From positions 93,759-157,758 of the forward strand of contig JAURZM010000013.1 in assembly GCA_030653385.1 (NCBI GenBank): a DNA stretch of 64,000 nucleotides. The letters run 5' to 3'. Position numbers and translations under genes: made by a program. Under the pieces are notes generated by a model that searched no databases, had not been told where the DNA came from, and was given only the letters and a program-made list of their open reading frames with translations. Positions 54,061-63,735 of this stretch are shown here, in pieces (the first letter of the stretch is position 1; each line of letters starts with the position of its first letter). This stretch comes from Rubrivivax sp. (lineage in GTDB: Bacteria > Pseudomonadota > Gammaproteobacteria > Burkholderiales > Burkholderiaceae_C).

Positions 54061-56130
54061 ATGCAAAAACTCACCCGCCCCTTCGACGCCGCCACGCTGT
54101 GGCAACTCAGCCGCATCGGCGGCCTGGCGCTTGCGCCCGACGGCACCCGTGCCGTGTGTTCGGTGAGCAGCTGCGACATGGACAAGAACACCACCCGCAG
54201 CGCGCTGTGGCTCTTGTCCACCTTGGGCGGCGAACCGCGCCAGCTCACCCGTTGCGGCAACAAGGACGGGCAGGCCGCGTGGTCACCGCAGGGCGACCGC
54301 ATCGCCTTCGTCGCGCGGCGTGAACAAGAAGGCGACAAGGACAACAGCGCGCAGCTTTACGTGATTTCGCCCGACGGCGGTGAAGCCACGCGCATCAGCC
54401 ACTTCGCGCCGGGCATCGAGTCCTTCAAGTGGATGCCCGACGGCCAACGCATCGTCTTTGCCGCCTGGGTCTGGCCCAAGCTCAAAGGTGCGGCGGCGCA
54501 GAACAAACAGCACAGGGCCTGGTCGGACCGCAAGGAAACCGGCTACGCCACCAGCGAGGCCTTCTACCGCTACTGGGACCACAACGTTGCGCAAGACCGG
54601 GTGCAGCACCTGCTGCTGCTGGACGTGGACGGACCGAACCGTGGCCGTGTCACCGACCTCTTCGAAGGCACGGCCTTCGAGCTGGGCCGTGCCGACGACG
54701 GCAACGGCAGCTACGACGTTCACCCCGGCGGTGGCCGCATCGCCTTTGCCCACGACCCGGCGCCCGTGGCGCGGCTGGGCAATGCCTTTGCCATCACCGA
54801 AGTCACGCTGCGTGGCCGGCGCTTCAAGCCACTGATGCAGCACAAGGCCTGGGACTTCGGCTCACCCAGCTACAGCCCCAACGGCCAACAGCTGGCCTTC
54901 AGCGCGGCCAACGTCGGCAAGGTGCACACCGCGCTGAACCAGCCGGCGGTGCTGGACCTGACCCGCGGCCAGTGGCGCGCCCTGGGCAAGCGGTGGGACT
55001 TTTCCGTGGGCTCGGCCATTCGCTGGACGGCGGAGGGCGGCGCGCTGCTCTTCACCGCCGAAGACCGTGGCCGTTGCCCCTTGTGGCGACACGATCTGGA
55101 CGCCGGCAGCTTCGAGGTGCTGCACGCCGGTGGCACCGTGCAGGGCTTCGACGTGGCCGGTGACGTGTTGGCGATTGCCGAAGACACCGCGTTGCACCCG
55201 GTGCAAATCCACGCCTGGCGCGCAGGCGAAGCACCACGACGGCTGGAACACTTCAACGACGACGTTCTGCGTGGCGTGAAGCTGGGCGAAGTCAAGGAAG
55301 TCACCGTCAAGGGCGCGCTCGGTGAAGCTGTGCAGATGTGGCTGACCTTCCCGCCCGGTTTCGACGCCAAGCGCAAACACCCGGTGACACACGTCATCCA
55401 CGGCGGCCCCTACGCCGCAGCCGGCGACACCTTCGGCTGGCGCTGGAACCCGCATGTGTTTGCAGCGCCCGGCCACGTCATCGCGCAGGTCAACTTCCAC
55501 GGCAGCAGCAGCTTCGGCTGGGCCTTTGCCCACAGCCTGATCGGCCGCCAGGGCGAACTGGAACTGCAGGACATCGAAGCCGCCACCGACTGGCTGGTGC
55601 AACAGCCCTGGGCCGACAGGCAGCGGGTGTTTGCCACCGGCGGCAGCTACGGCGGTTTCCTGGTGGCGTGGATGAACGGCCACGTGGCACCGGGCCGCTA
55701 CAAGGCTTATGTCTGTCACGCCGGGGTCTTCGACCGCGTGGCCACCTTCAGTGCCGACAGCTACCCGGTGCGCCCCAAGGACCTGGCCGCCAACTACTGG
55801 CAGGACATGCCGAAGGTGCTGGCGCAAAGCCCGCACAACTTCGCCGGCCAGATGCACACACCCACGCTGGTGATCCACGGCGCCAAGGACTTCCGCGTGC
55901 CCGACTGCAACGGCCTGGCCTACTACAACACGCTGAAGGCCCGTGGCGTGGATGCACGGCTGCTGTGGTTCCCCGACGAAAACCACTGGGTGCTGAAGCC
56001 GCAAAACAGCCTGCTCTGGTACAGCGAGTTCCTGGCCTGGCTGGCGCGCCATGGGGCCGCGCCACGTTCACGCCAGTCGGGGAAGGCCAGCAAGGGCAGC
56101 CCGGCGCGCGGCCCGGGTCGCTTTGCATAA
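54061..56130 (+). CDS. S9 family prolyl oligopeptidase-like serine peptidase
   Basis: Peptidase of 689 residues: an N-terminal beta-propeller with WD40-like repeats (about 15-390, GGLALAPDGTRAV, QAAWSPQGDRIAFV) and a C-terminal alpha/beta-hydrolase domain with GGSYGG (nucleophile Ser), IHGAKDFRVP (Asp) and PDENHW (His). It belongs to the acylaminoacyl-peptidase/DPP-like group and appears cytoplasmic. Upstream it has its own 122-base gap including a TTGACA at 54008. It ends 7 bases before gph. Confidence 0.92.
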   Translation: MQKLTRPFDAATLWQLSRIGGLALAPDGTRAVCSVSSCDMDKNTTRSALWLLSTLGGEPRQLTRCGNKDGQAAWSPQGDRIAFVARREQEGDKDNSAQLYVISPDGGEATRISHFAPGIESFKWMPDGQRIVFAAWVWPKLKGAAAQNKQHRAWSDRKETGYATSEAFYRYWDHNVAQDRVQHLLLLDVDGPNRGRVTDLFEGTAFELGRADDGNGSYDVHPGGGRIAFAHDPAPVARLGNAFAITEVTLRGRRFKPLMQHKAWDFGSPSYSPNGQQLAFSAANVGKVHTALNQPAVLDLTRGQWRALGKRWDFSVGSAIRWTAEGGALLFTAEDRGRCPLWRHDLDAGSFEVLHAGGTVQGFDVAGDVLAIAEDTALHPVQIHAWRAGEAPRRLEHFNDDVLRGVKLGEVKEVTVKGALGEAVQMWLTFPPGFDAKRKHPVTHVIHGGPYAAAGDTFGWRWNPHVFAAPGHVIAQVNFHGSSSFGWAFAHSLIGRQGELELQDIEAATDWLVQQPWADRQRVFATGGSYGGFLVAWMNGHVAPGRYKAYVCHAGVFDRVATFSADSYPVRPKDLAANYWQDMPKVLAQSPHNFAGQMHTPTLVIHGAKDFRVPDCNGLAYYNTLKARGVDARLLWFPDENHWVLKPQNSLLWYSEFLAWLARHGAAPRSRQSGKASKGSPARGPGRFA

Positions 56131-56137
56131 TCGGTTG

Positions 56138-56827
56138 ATGAGTGCACCCTTGAAGACGGCGTTCGACGCCGCCATCGTCGACCTGGACGGCACGATGATC
56201 GACACCGTCGGCGACTTCGAAGCCGCCTTGCTGCTGGCGCTGGCCGACCTGCAGCAGCCCCCGATCGCCCGCGCCTTCATCCAGCGCACCATCGGCAAGG
56301 GCAGCGAACACCTGATCACGCGTGTGCTGGCCGAAGTGGGCGCGCCGGCCGAGCTGTTCGACCGCGCCTGGGCGCGTTACCAGCACCACTACGAAATCAT
56401 CAACGGCCGCCATTCGGCCCTGTTCCCGGGTGTGCCCGAAGGCCTGCAGGCGCTGCGCGACGCCGGCCTGCGCCTGGCCTGCCTGACCAACAAACCCACC
56501 GTGATGGCCAGGCCGCTGCTGGACATGAAAGGCCTGGGCGGCCACTTCCAGCATGTTTTCGGCGGCGACGCTTTTGCGCGCAAGAAACCCGACCCGCTGC
56601 CGCTGCTGGAGACCTGCAAGGCCCTGGGCACCACACCTGCACGCACCTTGATGGTGGGCGACAGCAGCAACGACGCGGCCGCAGCGCGAGCCGCGGGCTG
56701 CCCCGTGGTGCTGGTCAGCTACGGGTACAACCACGGCGAGCCGGTGTCGGCCGTGGATGCCGACGCGGTGGTCGACAGCCTGGCCGAGTTGCCGGCCTTG
56801 TTGCCGAAACTACTGCTGGCCCGGTGA
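56138..56827 (+). CDS. gph: Phosphoglycolate phosphatase
   Basis: HAD-superfamily phosphatase of 229 residues that removes 2-phosphoglycolate formed during DNA repair or by Rubisco oxygenation. Motif I is AAIVDLDGTMIDTVGDF (DxDGT), motif II lies in CLTNKPT, motif III in RKKPDPLPL and motif IV in MVGDSSNDAAAARAAG; the complete catalytic set is present. In related genomes gph sits directly between rpe and trpE. Its 3' end overlaps a convergent chalcone-isomerase-like gene by 18 bases. Specificity for phosphoglycolate is inferred from similarity and context. Confidence 0.9.
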   Translation: MSAPLKTAFDAAIVDLDGTMIDTVGDFEAALLLALADLQQPPIARAFIQRTIGKGSEHLITRVLAEVGAPAELFDRAWARYQHHYEIINGRHSALFPGVPEGLQALRDAGLRLACLTNKPTVMARPLLDMKGLGGHFQHVFGGDAFARKKPDPLPLLETCKALGTTPARTLMVGDSSNDAAAARAAGCPVVLVSYGYNHGEPVSAVDADAVVDSLAELPALLPKLLLAR

Positions 56828-57448
56828 ACCGCCGGCGTTGCTGAGCACACGGCCCAGCAGCGCGGCCTTCAGGCTTTCGTCGGCGGGCTTGGGGCCCAGC
56901 CAGATGCGCAGCAAGGCGTTGAAAAATTCGGGCTCTTTCACGGGTTCGCCTTGCGCCTTGCCGTTGACCAGCACCGAGGTGCCCACGCCGGGCACGTAGT
57001 CGATCGAAAAGTTGTCGCCGGTCAGCAGCTTCTTCTTGGCCGAGAAGATGTCGGCCAGGGCCAGCGTGCCGGGAATGAACTTGCTGAACGCTTCGCGAGG
57101 GGCGTTGTCCTGCATGCCGCGCGTGAACAGGCGGCCCAGTTCGTTGGCGTCGATGTCGCGCAACATCACCACGTGCATGCGTTTGGGGCCGGGTGTGGCC
57201 AGCGCGGCTTCGGGCGTGCTGGCTTTTGTGCCCATGTACAGACCGGCGGTGTAGACCTTGATCACAAAGCGGGTGCGCAGTCCCGCGCCGTTCAGTTGCA
57301 GCGTGCTGCCGGCCATTTGCACGGTGGGGGCGTATTTGATGCCCGCCACGTCCACTGGGGCGGCGGGGGCCTGAGCTTGTGCTGCTGCGGTGGTGCTCAG
57401 CAGGGCTGTTGCCGCGCAGGCGGCCACAAGAAGTTGTCGTCGGTTCAA
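56810..57448 (-). CDS. Chalcone isomerase-like secreted protein
   Basis: Periplasmic protein of 212 residues. The TTG at 57448 behind GGAGCCCAGC gives MNRRQLLVAACAATALLSTT, a signal peptide; a GTG 42 bases further upstream would only add a non-signal tail. The mature domain (VAGIKYAPTVQMAGSTLQLN, RFVIKVYTAGLYMGTKAS, MLRDIDANELGRLFTRGM) matches the bacterial chalcone-isomerase-like family, a lipid-binding fold whose function is unknown. It lies against the direction of the rpe-gph-trp set and splits gph from trpE. Confidence 0.88.
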   Translation of the reverse strand: MNRRQLLVAACAATALLSTTAAAQAQAPAAPVDVAGIKYAPTVQMAGSTLQLNGAGLRTRFVIKVYTAGLYMGTKASTPEAALATPGPKRMHVVMLRDIDANELGRLFTRGMQDNAPREAFSKFIPGTLALADIFSAKKKLLTGDNFSIDYVPGVGTSVLVNGKAQGEPVKEPEFFNALLRIWLGPKPADESLKAALLGRVLSNAGGSPGQQ

Positions 57449-57533
57449 GCTGGGCTCCGGGGCTTGGAAAGCAAGCCCAAAGTCTGGCACGCACGCGCTC
57501 CAGGCGCCAGAGGGGCCCTGCTAGACTGCACCC

Positions 57534-57546
57534 GTGAACCGTTCAC
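57534..57546. promoter_or_regulatory. 13-bp palindrome upstream of trpE
   Basis: GTGAAC-C-GTTCAC is perfectly symmetric and lies just upstream of the possible leader peptide. It could be an operator of the trp genes; it does not resemble the E. coli TrpR box. Confidence 0.35.
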
Positions 57547-57548
57547 CA

Positions 57549-57632
57549 ATGCACCCCGCAGCCCCTGTTGCCGCCCGCCGGCCCGCTCACCTGAGCGTGG
57601 GAGCCTGGCCCTGGCGGCGCTCGCCGCACTGA
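57549..57632 (+). promoter_or_regulatory. Possible trp leader peptide
   Basis: A 27-codon frame (MHPAAPVAARRPAHLSVGAW, then PWRRSPH) ends 134 bases before trpE and has two tryptophan codons separated by one codon near its end, the arrangement seen in attenuators. There is no Shine-Dalgarno site before the ATG, and the downstream stem lacks a T-run, so this is tentative. Confidence 0.25.
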
Positions 57633-57765
57633 GCCCGCACGAGATTTCGCGCGTGAGGGCTGAGACCGGCCGCGCCCGGCGGCCCTTGCCTGGGGCCTTG
57701 GCCCCACCCAGATGTCAAAGCCGTGTGACCCGCAGGTCCCGGCGTCTAGTGCAGAGGTGTGAACC

Positions 57766-59241
57766 GTGATCACTGAACTTGAATTTCAAAGCCTGGCCAG
57801 CCAAGGCTTCAACCGCATCCCGCTCATCGCGGAAGCTTTTGCCGACCTGGAAACGCCGCTGTCGCTGTACCTGAAGCTGGCCGGTGGCGCCAAACACAGC
57901 TTTTTGCTGGAAAGCGTGGTGGGCGGCGAACGTTTCGGCCGCTATTCCTTCATCGGCCTGCCGGCGCGCACGCTGCTGCGGTCCCGGGCTTTCAAGACCG
58001 AGGTGGTCACCGACGGGCTGGTGGTGGAAAGCTTCGACGGCAACCCGCTGGACTTCGTCGAGGCCTACCAACAGCGTTTCAAGGTGGCGCTGCGCCCCGG
58101 CATGCCGCGCTTCTGCGGCGGGCTGGCCGGTTACTTCGGCTACGACGCGGTGCGCTACATCGAACCCAAGCTGGCCCAGACCTGGAAGAGCGGCGGCATC
58201 GACACCCCCGACATCCTGCTGCTGCAGTGCGAAGAGCTCGCTGTCATCGACAACCTGTCGGGGCGCCTGTACCTCATCGTCTATGCCGACCCCAGCAAGC
58301 CCGAGGCCTACTTCAAAGGCAAGAAACGCCTGGCCGAACTGGCCGACAAGCTGCGTTACAGCGTCACCGCACCGGCGGTGAAGCGCGGGCCGTCTTACGC
58401 CGTCGAGCGTGAATTCGACCAGGCGGCCTACCTGGCCGCAGTGGTGAAGAGCAAGGAATACATCGCTGCCGGTGACATGATGCAGGTGCAGATCGGGCAG
58501 CGGCTGAAAAAGCGCTACACCGAAAGCCCGCTCAGCCTGTACCGTGCGCTGCGTTCGCTGAACCCGTCGCCGTACATGTACTTCTACGACATGGGCGACT
58601 TCCAGATCGTCGGCGCCTCGCCCGAGATCCTGGTGCGCCAGGAGCACACGCCCGAGGGTGCGAAGGTGACGATCCGCCCGCTGGCCGGCACACGCCCGCG
58701 GGGTGCCACGCCGGAACAGGACAAGGCGCTGGAAGCCGAACTGTCCGCCGACCCGAAGGAACGAGCCGAGCACCTGATGCTGATCGACCTGGCGCGCAAC
58801 GACATCGGCCGCATCGCGCAGACCGGCAGCGTGAAGGTGACGGATGCCTTTGTCATCGAACGCTACAGCCACGTGATGCACATCGTCAGCAACGTCGAAG
58901 GCCTGCTGAAACCCGGCACCAGCAACCTGGATGTGCTGCGTGCCACCTTCCCGGCCGGCACGCTGACCGGCGCGCCGAAGATCCGCGCGATGGAGCTGAT
59001 CGACGAGCTCGAACCCGTCAAACGCGGCATCTACGGCGGCGCCTGCGGCTACCTGAGCTTTGCCGGCGACATGGACGTGGCCATCGCCATCCGCACCGGC
59101 ATCGTCAAGGACAACACGCTGTACGTGCAGGCCGCGGCGGGTGTGGTGGCCGACTCGATTCCCGAGATGGAGTGGAAGGAGACCGAGCACAAGGCCCGGG
59201 CGCTGATCCGCGCGGCCGAGCTGGTCGAAGAGGGGTTCTGA
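57766..59241 (+). CDS. trpE: Anthranilate synthase component I
   Basis: First enzyme of tryptophan synthesis, converting chorismate to anthranilate with TrpG. 491 residues. Tryptophan feedback site LLES lies near residue 44 ([18 protein letters not shown]); the chorismate-binding domain shows [52 protein letters not shown] and [10 protein letters not shown]. It uses a GTG start after AGAGGTG. trpG follows by two bases. Confidence 0.97.
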   Translation: MITELEFQSLASQGFNRIPLIAEAFADLETPLSLYLKLAGGAKHSFLLESVVGGERFGRYSFIGLPARTLLRSRAFKTEVVTDGLVVESFDGNPLDFVEAYQQRFKVALRPGMPRFCGGLAGYFGYDAVRYIEPKLAQTWKSGGIDTPDILLLQCEELAVIDNLSGRLYLIVYADPSKPEAYFKGKKRLAELADKLRYSVTAPAVKRGPSYAVEREFDQAAYLAAVVKSKEYIAAGDMMQVQIGQRLKKRYTESPLSLYRALRSLNPSPYMYFYDMGDFQIVGASPEILVRQEHTPEGAKVTIRPLAGTRPRGATPEQDKALEAELSADPKERAEHLMLIDLARNDIGRIAQTGSVKVTDAFVIERYSHVMHIVSNVEGLLKPGTSNLDVLRATFPAGTLTGAPKIRAMELIDELEPVKRGIYGGACGYLSFAGDMDVAIAIRTGIVKDNTLYVQAAAGVVADSIPEMEWKETEHKARALIRAAELVEEGF

Positions 59242-59243
59242 TC

Positions 59244-59813
59244 ATGCTGCTGATGATCGACAACTACGACAGCTTCACCTTCAACCTGGTGCAGTACTTC
59301 GGCGAACTGGGCCAGCACGTGCGGGTGTTCCGCAACGACCAGATCACGCTGGCCGGCATTGCCGAGCTGAAGCCCGACCACCTGGTGCTGTCGCCGGGGC
59401 CTTGTTCGCCGGCCGAGGCCGGCATCTGCATCGAGGCCATCCGGCACTTCGCCGGCAAGCTGCCGCTTCTGGGTGTGTGCCTGGGCCACCAGGCCATCGG
59501 CGCGGCGCTGGGTGGCAAGGTGGTGCGGGCGCAGGTGCAGATGCATGGCAAGGCCAGCACCATCACCACCGACGGGCAAGGGGTGTTCCACGGCTTGCCG
59601 CAGCAGTTCAGCGTCATCCGCTACCACTCGCTGGCGGTGGAGCGGGCTTCCTTGCCCGAAGAACTGCGGGTCACCGCGACCTCGGAAGATGGCGAGATCA
59701 TGGGGCTGCGTCACCGCTCACTGCCCGTGGAAGGTGTGCAGTTCCACCCCGAATCCGTCCTCAGCGAACATGGACATGCGATGTTGAAGAACTTTGTGGA
59801 GAGAGTGAAATGA
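59244..59813 (+). CDS. trpG: Anthranilate synthase component II (glutamine amidotransferase)
   Basis: 189-residue class I glutamine amidotransferase supplying ammonia to Trp[33 protein letters not shown], the active Cys in [12 protein letters not shown] and the His-Glu pair in [10 protein letters not shown] are present. In some bacteria the same subunit also serves folate synthesis. It begins two bases after trpE and its TGA overlaps the ATG of the threonine aldolase gene, so the three are coupled. Confidence 0.97.
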   Translation: MLLMIDNYDSFTFNLVQYFGELGQHVRVFRNDQITLAGIAELKPDHLVLSPGPCSPAEAGICIEAIRHFAGKLPLLGVCLGHQAIGAALGGKVVRAQVQMHGKASTITTDGQGVFHGLPQQFSVIRYHSLAVERASLPEELRVTATSEDGEIMGLRHRSLPVEGVQFHPESVLSEHGHAMLKNFVERVK

Positions 59814-60814
59814 AGCCCATCGACCTGCGCAGCGACACCGTCACCCAGCCCACGCCGGCCATGAAAGCGGCCATGGCCGCGGCCGAGCTGGGCGACGACG
59901 TGTTCGGCGACGACCCCACCGTGAACGCGCTGCAGGCCCGCATCGCGCAGATGCTGGGCAAGGAAGCGGCGCTTTTTGTGCCCACCGGCACGCAGAGCAA
60001 TCTGTGCGGCCTGATGGCGCACTGCGAACGTGGCGACGAGTTCATCGTCGGCCAGATGGCGCACACCTACCGCTGGGAAGGGGGTGGTGCGGCCGTGCTG
60101 GGCAGCATCCAGCCGCAGCCGCTGGTGCAGCAGGCCGATGGCAGCATGCGGCTGGAAGACATCGCAGCCGCCATCAAGCCCGACGACGCGCACTTCGCGA
60201 AGAGCCGTTTGCTGGCGCTGGAAAACACCTGGGGCGGCCAGGTGCTGCCGCTGGACTACATCGAAGCCGCCACCGCGCTGGCCCACCAACGTGGCCTGGC
60301 CACGCACCTGGACGGCGCGCGCCTCTTCAACGCCGTGGTGGCCAGCGGCACGCCGGTGCAGCAGATCACGCAGCACTTCGACAGCGTGTCGGTGTGCTTC
60401 AGCAAGGGGCTGGGCGCGCCGGTGGGTTCGGCGCTGGTGGGCTCGAAGGACTTCATCGCGCGCGCCCACCGCGTGCGCAAGATGCTGGGCGGCGGCATGC
60501 GCCAGGCGGGTGTGCTGGCCGCAGCGGCCTTGCACGCGCTGGACCACCACATCGAACGTCTCTCCGAAGACCACGCCAACGCCCGCGCGCTGGCCGAAGG
60601 GTTGCAGGGTCTGCCCGGTGTGACGGCGCAGAAGCCGCAGAGCAACATCGTGTTTGTCGACCTGGCAGCCGAGAAAACTGCCGGAGTCGTCGACCGCCTG
60701 CGGGCCGCTGGCGTGTTGTGCACGGGTCTGTATCGGCTGCGCTTCGTGACCCATCTGGACGTGTCGGCGGCCGACATCCAGCGTGCCGTCACCGTGCTGC
60801 GCGCCACGCTCTAG
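59810..60814 (+). CDS. ltaE: Low-specificity L-threonine aldolase
   Basis: PLP enzyme of 334 residues that splits L-threonine or L-allo-threonine into glycine and acetaldehyde. The start [30 protein letters not shown], the cofactor-binding His-Asp [10 protein letters not shown] and the Schiff-base lysine in [15 protein letters not shown] are present. It lies between trpG and trpD, overlapping the trpG stop by four bases and ending 9 bases before trpD. It has no known step in tryptophan synthesis; a link through glycine or serine supply is only a guess. Confidence 0.93.
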   Translation: MKPIDLRSDTVTQPTPAMKAAMAAAELGDDVFGDDPTVNALQARIAQMLGKEAALFVPTGTQSNLCGLMAHCERGDEFIVGQMAHTYRWEGGGAAVLGSIQPQPLVQQADGSMRLEDIAAAIKPDDAHFAKSRLLALENTWGGQVLPLDYIEAATALAHQRGLATHLDGARLFNAVVASGTPVQQITQHFDSVSVCFSKGLGAPVGSALVGSKDFIARAHRVRKMLGGGMRQAGVLAAAALHALDHHIERLSEDHANARALAEGLQGLPGVTAQKPQSNIVFVDLAAEKTAGVVDRLRAAGVLCTGLYRLRFVTHLDVSAADIQRAVTVLRATL

Positions 60815-60823
60815 GAGACAACG

Positions 60824-61858
60824 ATGCCCATCACCAACACCGAAGCCTTGACCCGTGTCATCGAACACCGCGAGATCTTCCACGACGAGATGCTGGCGCT
60901 GATGCGCCGCATCATGAGCGGTGAGATGTCGCCGGTGATGATTGCCGCGCTGTCGATGGGCCTGCGCGTGAAGAAGGAAACCGTCGGCGAGATCGCCGCC
61001 GCTGCGCAGGTGATGCGCGAGTTCGCGACGCCGGTGGCGGTGAGCGACCGCACGCACCTGGTGGACATCGTGGGCACCGGCGGTGACAGCTCGCACACCT
61101 TCAACATCAGCACCGCATCGGTTTTCGTGGCTGCGGCGGCCGGTGCGCGGGTGGCCAAACACGCGGGGCGCAGCGTGTCGTCCACCAGCGGCTCGGCCGA
61201 CGTGATGGAAGCGCTGGGCGCCAACATCATGCTCACGCCCGAACAGGTGGCGCTGTGCCTGGAAGAAACCGGCGTGGCCTACATGTTTGCGCCCAACCAC
61301 CACGCGGCCATGAAACACGCGGCACCGGTGCGCAAGGAACTGGGTGTGCGCACCATCTTCAACATCCTGGGCCCGCTGACCAACCCGGCCGGTGCGCCCA
61401 ACCAGTTGCTGGGGGTGTTCCACCCCGACCTGGTGGGCATCCTGGTGCGGGTGCTGCAGCGCCTGAACAGCGAACACGTGATGGTGGTCTACGGCATGAA
61501 CGGCATGGACGAACTGTCGCTGTCGGGCGAAAGTGCGGTGGGCGAGCTGAAGGACGGCAATGTGCGCGAATACGTTGTGCACCCCAGCGACTTTGGCCTG
61601 CCGGTCTACGACAGCCGCGTGCTGAAGGTGGCCAACAAGGAAGAGTCGGTGCAGTGCATCCAGCGTGCGCTGGCCAACGAAGACGGGCCCATCCGCGACG
61701 TCGTGCTGCTCAACGCCGGAGCTGCGCTGTACTGCGCGGGGGTGGCCGCCAGCGTGAGCGATGGGGTCAAGCGTGCACGCGAAGCGGTGGCGTCGGGCAA
61801 GGCCATGGCCAAGCTGAGCCAGTTCGTCAGCGTCAGCAACCGCTTCAAGGTGGCTTGA
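60824..61858 (+). CDS. trpD: Anthranilate phosphoribosyltransferase
   Basis: Adds the phosphoribosyl group of PRPP to anthranilate; 344 residues. [20 protein letters not shown] holds the PRPP site, followed by [22 protein letters not shown] and [31 protein letters not shown] precedes the ATG. trpC starts 5 bases after its stop. Confidence 0.97.
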   Translation: MPITNTEALTRVIEHREIFHDEMLALMRRIMSGEMSPVMIAALSMGLRVKKETVGEIAAAAQVMREFATPVAVSDRTHLVDIVGTGGDSSHTFNISTASVFVAAAAGARVAKHAGRSVSSTSGSADVMEALGANIMLTPEQVALCLEETGVAYMFAPNHHAAMKHAAPVRKELGVRTIFNILGPLTNPAGAPNQLLGVFHPDLVGILVRVLQRLNSEHVMVVYGMNGMDELSLSGESAVGELKDGNVREYVVHPSDFGLPVYDSRVLKVANKEESVQCIQRALANEDGPIRDVVLLNAGAALYCAGVAASVSDGVKRAREAVASGKAMAKLSQFVSVSNRFKVA

Positions 61859-61863
61859 ACGCG

Positions 61864-62652
61864 ATGAGCGACATCCTGCAGCGCATCGTTGCCGTCAAGC
61901 GCGAAGAGGTGGCTGCGGGCAAGGCCGCCCGCAGCCTGGCCAGCTGGCGCGAAGCCGCCGAGGCCCGCGGTGACGTGCGCAACTTCGAGGTGGCCCTGCG
62001 CAGCCGCATCGCCGCTGGCGGTTCGGCAGTCATCGCCGAGGTCAAGAAGGCCAGCCCGAGCAAGGGTGTGCTGCGCGAACACTTCGTGCCGGCCGAGATT
62101 GCCGCCAGCTACGCCGGCGCCGGCGCTGCCTGCCTGAGCGTGCTGACCGACAAGGACTTTTTCCAGGGCAGCGCCGCCTACCTGCAGCAGGCGCGCGCGG
62201 CTTGCCCTTTGCCGGTGCTGCGCAAGGACTTCATGGTCGACCCCTACCAGGTGGTGGAGGCCCGTGCGCTGGGGGCGGACTGCATCCTCTTGATTGCCGC
62301 CTGCCTGGACGATGCGCTGATGGCCGACCTGGAAGCCTGTGCGCTGGACCTGGGCATGGCGGTGCTGGTGGAAGTGCACGACGGCGAAGAGCTTGACCGT
62401 GCGCTGCGCCTGAAAACACCGCTGCTGGGCATCAACAACCGCAACCTGAAGACCTTCGACGTGTCGCTGGACACCACACTGGCCTTGCTGCCCCGGGTGC
62501 CGGCAGACCGGCTGCTGATCACCGAGTCCGGCATCCTGGCCCGCGCCGACGTGGCGCGCATGCGTGCGGCCGGTGTGCATGCCTTTCTGGTCGGCGAAGC
62601 TTTCATGCGCGCGCCCGACCCAGGTGCTGCGCTGGCCGATCTCTTCGCTTGA
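61864..62652 (+). CDS. trpC: Indole-3-glycerol phosphate synthase
   Basis: Closes the indole ring in tryptophan synthesis. TIM-barrel monomer of 262 residues with [15 protein letters not shown] (catalytic Lys), [13 protein letters not shown] (catalytic Lys), [14 protein letters not shown] and ITESGI. No fused TrpF domain is present, as usual outside enterobacteria; trpF, trpB and trpA lie elsewhere. Its stop overlaps the TTG of ung. Confidence 0.97.
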   Translation: MSDILQRIVAVKREEVAAGKAARSLASWREAAEARGDVRNFEVALRSRIAAGGSAVIAEVKKASPSKGVLREHFVPAEIAASYAGAGAACLSVLTDKDFFQGSAAYLQQARAACPLPVLRKDFMVDPYQVVEARALGADCILLIAACLDDALMADLEACALDLGMAVLVEVHDGEELDRALRLKTPLLGINNRNLKTFDVSLDTTLALLPRVPADRLLITESGILARADVARMRAAGVHAFLVGEAFMRAPDPGAALADLFA

Positions 62653-63371
62653 GCCACAACAGCCAGCCCCTGACAGGACCCTTGGCCGACCAGCTGGCGG
62701 CCGACTTCGGTGACTGGTCGCCCTTGCTGCAGCGCTGGGCGGCAAGCGCCGCCGGGCGGGCCACGCTGGCCGCCGTGGATGCGCGGGTCGCCGCAGGCGC
62801 CACGGTCTACCCGGCGCAGGTCTTTCGCGCGCTGTCGCTCACTTCGATTGCCGCCACACGGGTCGTGATCCTGGGGCAGGATCCGTATCACGGACCGGGA
62901 CAAGCCGAAGGACTGGCCTTTTCGGTGCCCAAGGGACAGAAGGTACCGCCCAGTCTGCGCAACATCTTCAAGGAACAGCAGCGTGACCTGGGGCTGGTGC
63001 AACCCGGCAAAGGCTCCTTGTTGCCGTGGACGGCACAGGGTGTGCTGCTGCTGAACACGTCCTTGACTGTCGAAGACGGCCAGGCAGGCAGTCATGCGAA
63101 ATTGGGTTGGCATGTGCTCACTGACGAGATTTTCAAGACATTGCTGCAAGATGAAGCGCCAAAGGTTTTCATGTTGTGGGGCGCTCACGCCCAGGCAAGG
63201 GTGCCCGAGGAAGCCTGTTCGGGGCGGCATCTCGTGTTGCAGAGCAACCACCCGTCGCCGCTGTCGGCCAGCCGGCCACCGGTGCCTTTTGTGGGCTGTG
63301 GCCACTTCAGTGCGGCCGATCGCTTTCTCAGCGCACGCGGCCGAGGGCCCGTGGCGTGGCAGCTGCCCTGA
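62649..63371 (+). CDS. ung: Uracil-DNA glycosylase
   Basis: Removes uracil from DNA in base-excision repair. 240 residues, family 1. The catalytic water-activating motif [19 protein letters not shown] and the C-terminal loop [11 protein letters not shown] are intact, together with [17 protein letters not shown]. The TTG start overlaps the trpC stop (TTGA), so ung is the last gene of the trp transcript. The N-terminus ([20 protein letters not shown]) matches other betaproteobacterial Ung proteins. Confidence 0.96.
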   Translation: MSHNSQPLTGPLADQLAADFGDWSPLLQRWAASAAGRATLAAVDARVAAGATVYPAQVFRALSLTSIAATRVVILGQDPYHGPGQAEGLAFSVPKGQKVPPSLRNIFKEQQRDLGLVQPGKGSLLPWTAQGVLLLNTSLTVEDGQAGSHAKLGWHVLTDEIFKTLLQDEAPKVFMLWGAHAQARVPEEACSGRHLVLQSNHPSPLSASRPPVPFVGCGHFSAADRFLSARGRGPVAWQLP

Positions 63372-63384
63372 ACACCGCCCGTGC

Positions 63385-63390
63385 TATACT
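63385..63390 (+). promoter_or_regulatory. -10 element upstream of tRNA-Tyr
   Basis: TATACT lies 12 bases before the tRNA-Tyr 5' end, suitable as the -10 box of the tRNA-tuf operon. The -35 position (about 63362) reads GCTGCC and is not convincing. Confidence 0.5.
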
Positions 63391-63402
63391 CACAGGCTCT
63401 CC

Positions 63403-63488
63403 GGAGGGGTGCCCGAGTGGCTAAAGGGGGCAGACTGTAAATCTGTTGGCTTACGCCTACGCTGGTTCGAATCCAGCCTCCTCCACCA
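63403..63488 (+). tRNA. tRNA-Tyr (anticodon GTA)
   Basis: 86-base class II tRNA with a long variable arm. Acceptor GGAGGGG pairs with CTCCTCC, then A and encoded CCA. Anticodon loop CTGTAAA, T-arm GCTGGTTCGAATCCAGC. First member of the tRNA-tuf cluster, which is conserved in proteobacteria. Confidence 0.97.
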
Positions 63489-63555
63489 GAGAGTCCCAAG
63501 CAAGCCTTGGAGCCTGCATTGAAGCAAGGAGTCAAGGCGGTTTCGGGGCAGTCCG

Positions 63556-63629
63556 GCGGGAGTAGTTCAATGGCAGAACCTTAGCCTTCCAAGCTAATGA
63601 CACGGGTTCGATTCCCGTCTCCCGCTCCA
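63556..63629 (+). tRNA. tRNA-Gly (anticodon TCC)
   Basis: 74-base tRNA with acceptor GCGGGAG/CTCCCGC, anticodon loop CTTCCAA, T-arm ACGGGTTCGATTCCCGT and encoded CCA. 67 bases after tRNA-Tyr. Confidence 0.97.
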
Positions 63630-63671
63630 AGAGGGTGCCAGGTTCTGCGGTAGGTGGTGAATCAGTGTCGT

Positions 63672-63730
63672 TACGGGTCTGCCGGTTCATGGCCAGCAAG
63701 ACCGCCCGGTTTCCAGCCGGCAGACCCGTA
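63672..63730. repeat. 14-bp perfect inverted repeat between tRNA-Gly and tRNA-Thr
   Basis: TACGGGTCTGCCGG (63672-63685) and CCGGCAGACCCGTA (63717-63730) enclose a 31-base loop. In the transcript this makes a strong hairpin five bases before tRNA-Thr, where an RNase processing site may be expected. Confidence 0.85.
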
Positions 63731-63735
63731 CCGAT

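Larger units (their letters stand above)
57449..57765. other. 317-base non-coding region before trpE
   Basis: Contains the upstream side of the chalcone-isomerase-like gene and the trpE leader. Recognisable are a 13-bp palindrome GTGAACCGTTCAC at 57534-57546, a possible Trp-containing leader peptide at 57549-57632, and a GC stem GGGGCCTTGGCCCC at 57695-57708. No sure promoter is visible. Confidence 0.6.
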
